Origin: Patescibacteria group bacterium UBA3458
GTDB lineage: Bacteria > Patescibacteriota > Minisyncoccia > Phycocordibacterales > UBA2100
DNA: 36,861 nucleotides
Direction of reading: 5' to 3'
Assembly (NCBI GenBank): GCA_002378745.1
Contig: DFRR01000013.1
Span: 1 to 36,861 of the forward strand
In this document: positions 36,569 to 36,861 of the stretch, piece by piece
Numbering within the stretch: the first letter of the stretch is position 1
Layout of the letters: every line of letters starts with the position of its first letter
Made by a program: the position numbers and the translations under genes
The notes under the pieces: model-generated
The model's database searches: none
Told to the model about the DNA's origin: nothing
Seen by the model: only the letters and a program-made list of their open reading frames with translations

Positions 36569-36861
36569 CTATCGTGCGTATTTTGAGACATTGAGTACCA
36601 CTCCCATACTCGCAAGCATAACCATCATAGCGGTGCCTCCATGGCTAATAAACGGCAGTGGCAGACCGGTTAGCGGTATCACACCAAGCATTGAGGCAAT
36701 GTTTATCAACGCTTGTAGGATTATCAGCAAGGCAATACCAATGACGAGCAATCCACCGAAGTAGTCAGGCGCACGCACTGCAACCCAGAAACAACGAACA
36801 GCTAATGCGATAAATAGCCCGATAATAAGTACCGCGCCGAGGAAACCAAATTCTTCGGCGG
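36569..36861 (-). CDS. ftsW: FtsW/RodA-type glycosyltransferase, C-terminal part (runs off window)
   Basis: The visible 97 residues read AEEFGFLGAVLIIGLFIALA, then PDYFGGLLVIGIALLIILQA, then LINIASMLGVIPLTGLPLPF and ISHGGTAMMVMLASMGVVLN. This is the last part of a SEDS lipid II polymerase, including the conserved E-E-x-G-F-x-G, Q-x-x-x-N-I-x and GLPLPFISxGG blocks. The usual YGGSS is HGGTA here. Adjacency to murG favours FtsW over RodA. The 5' end lies outside the window. Confidence 0.92.
   Translation of the reverse strand, partial: AEEFGFLGAVLIIGLFIALAVRCFWVAVRAPDYFGGLLVIGIALLIILQALINIASMLGVIPLTGLPLPFISHGGTAMMVMLASMGVVLNVSKYAR

Overview
The window looks like a chromosomal segment of a candidate-phyla-radiation (Patescibacteria / Parcubacteria-like) bacterium. 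The basis is a very short IF-2 (497 aa) without the long N-terminal region, a DUF4446 protein, an orphan TrbC/VirB2-type pilin, a YHFPWC-type membrane protein, compact ribosomal and replication gene sets, tRNAs with no encoded CCA, and many genes whose -10 box lies 6-9 nt before the start codon (predicted leaderless mRNAs). The lineage is an inference; no 16S gene is present.

Layout. 1-840: three tRNA genes (Leu-UAA cut by the window edge, Lys-CUU, Leu-UAG) with unusual hairpin-rich repeats behind the Leu tRNAs. 887-3233 (-): DUF4446, infB, rbfA. 3287-8231 (+): cysteine desulfurase, a membrane-anchored trypsin-fold pseudoprotease, clpB. 8273-9586: tRNA-Trp, rpmG, pilin and tRNA-Tyr, again with the tRNA-linked repeats. 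9588-17240: miaA, peroxiredoxin, MFS transporter, YqeY, P-type ATPase, RmuC, rplU. 17255-21729 (-): corA, cysS, dnaB, recR. 21865-27648: S41 protease, rplI, rpmA, YHFPWC protein, exonuclease, slipin, FAD oxidase. 27700-32750: an accessory region with tiny membrane-protein cassettes (each with its own promoter, most with a strong Shine-Dalgarno, and a terminator), several candidate structured RNAs, two unknown proteins and a perfect 18-bp palindrome. 32783-36861 (-): ftsW (partial), murG, gltX and an M23 murein hydrolase, an envelope/translation operon.

The most unusual signal is a family of about 140-150 bp elements behind four tRNA genes. Each follows the tRNA's terminator. It opens with an inverted copy of a tRNA T-arm, contains a conserved two-part stem-loop core (two sequence subtypes), and closes with a direct copy of a tRNA 3' end. 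In three of four loci that copy matches the adjacent tRNA. In the fourth, the element carries the 3' end of a different tRNA and is followed by a second short module ending in the local tRNA's 3' sequence plus CCA. The closing stems differ in sequence between loci but stay complementary, so structure appears conserved. I do not recognise this family. A second notable contrast is in translation signals: housekeeping genes look leaderless, while the small membrane-protein cassettes mostly carry strong AGGAGG-type sites.
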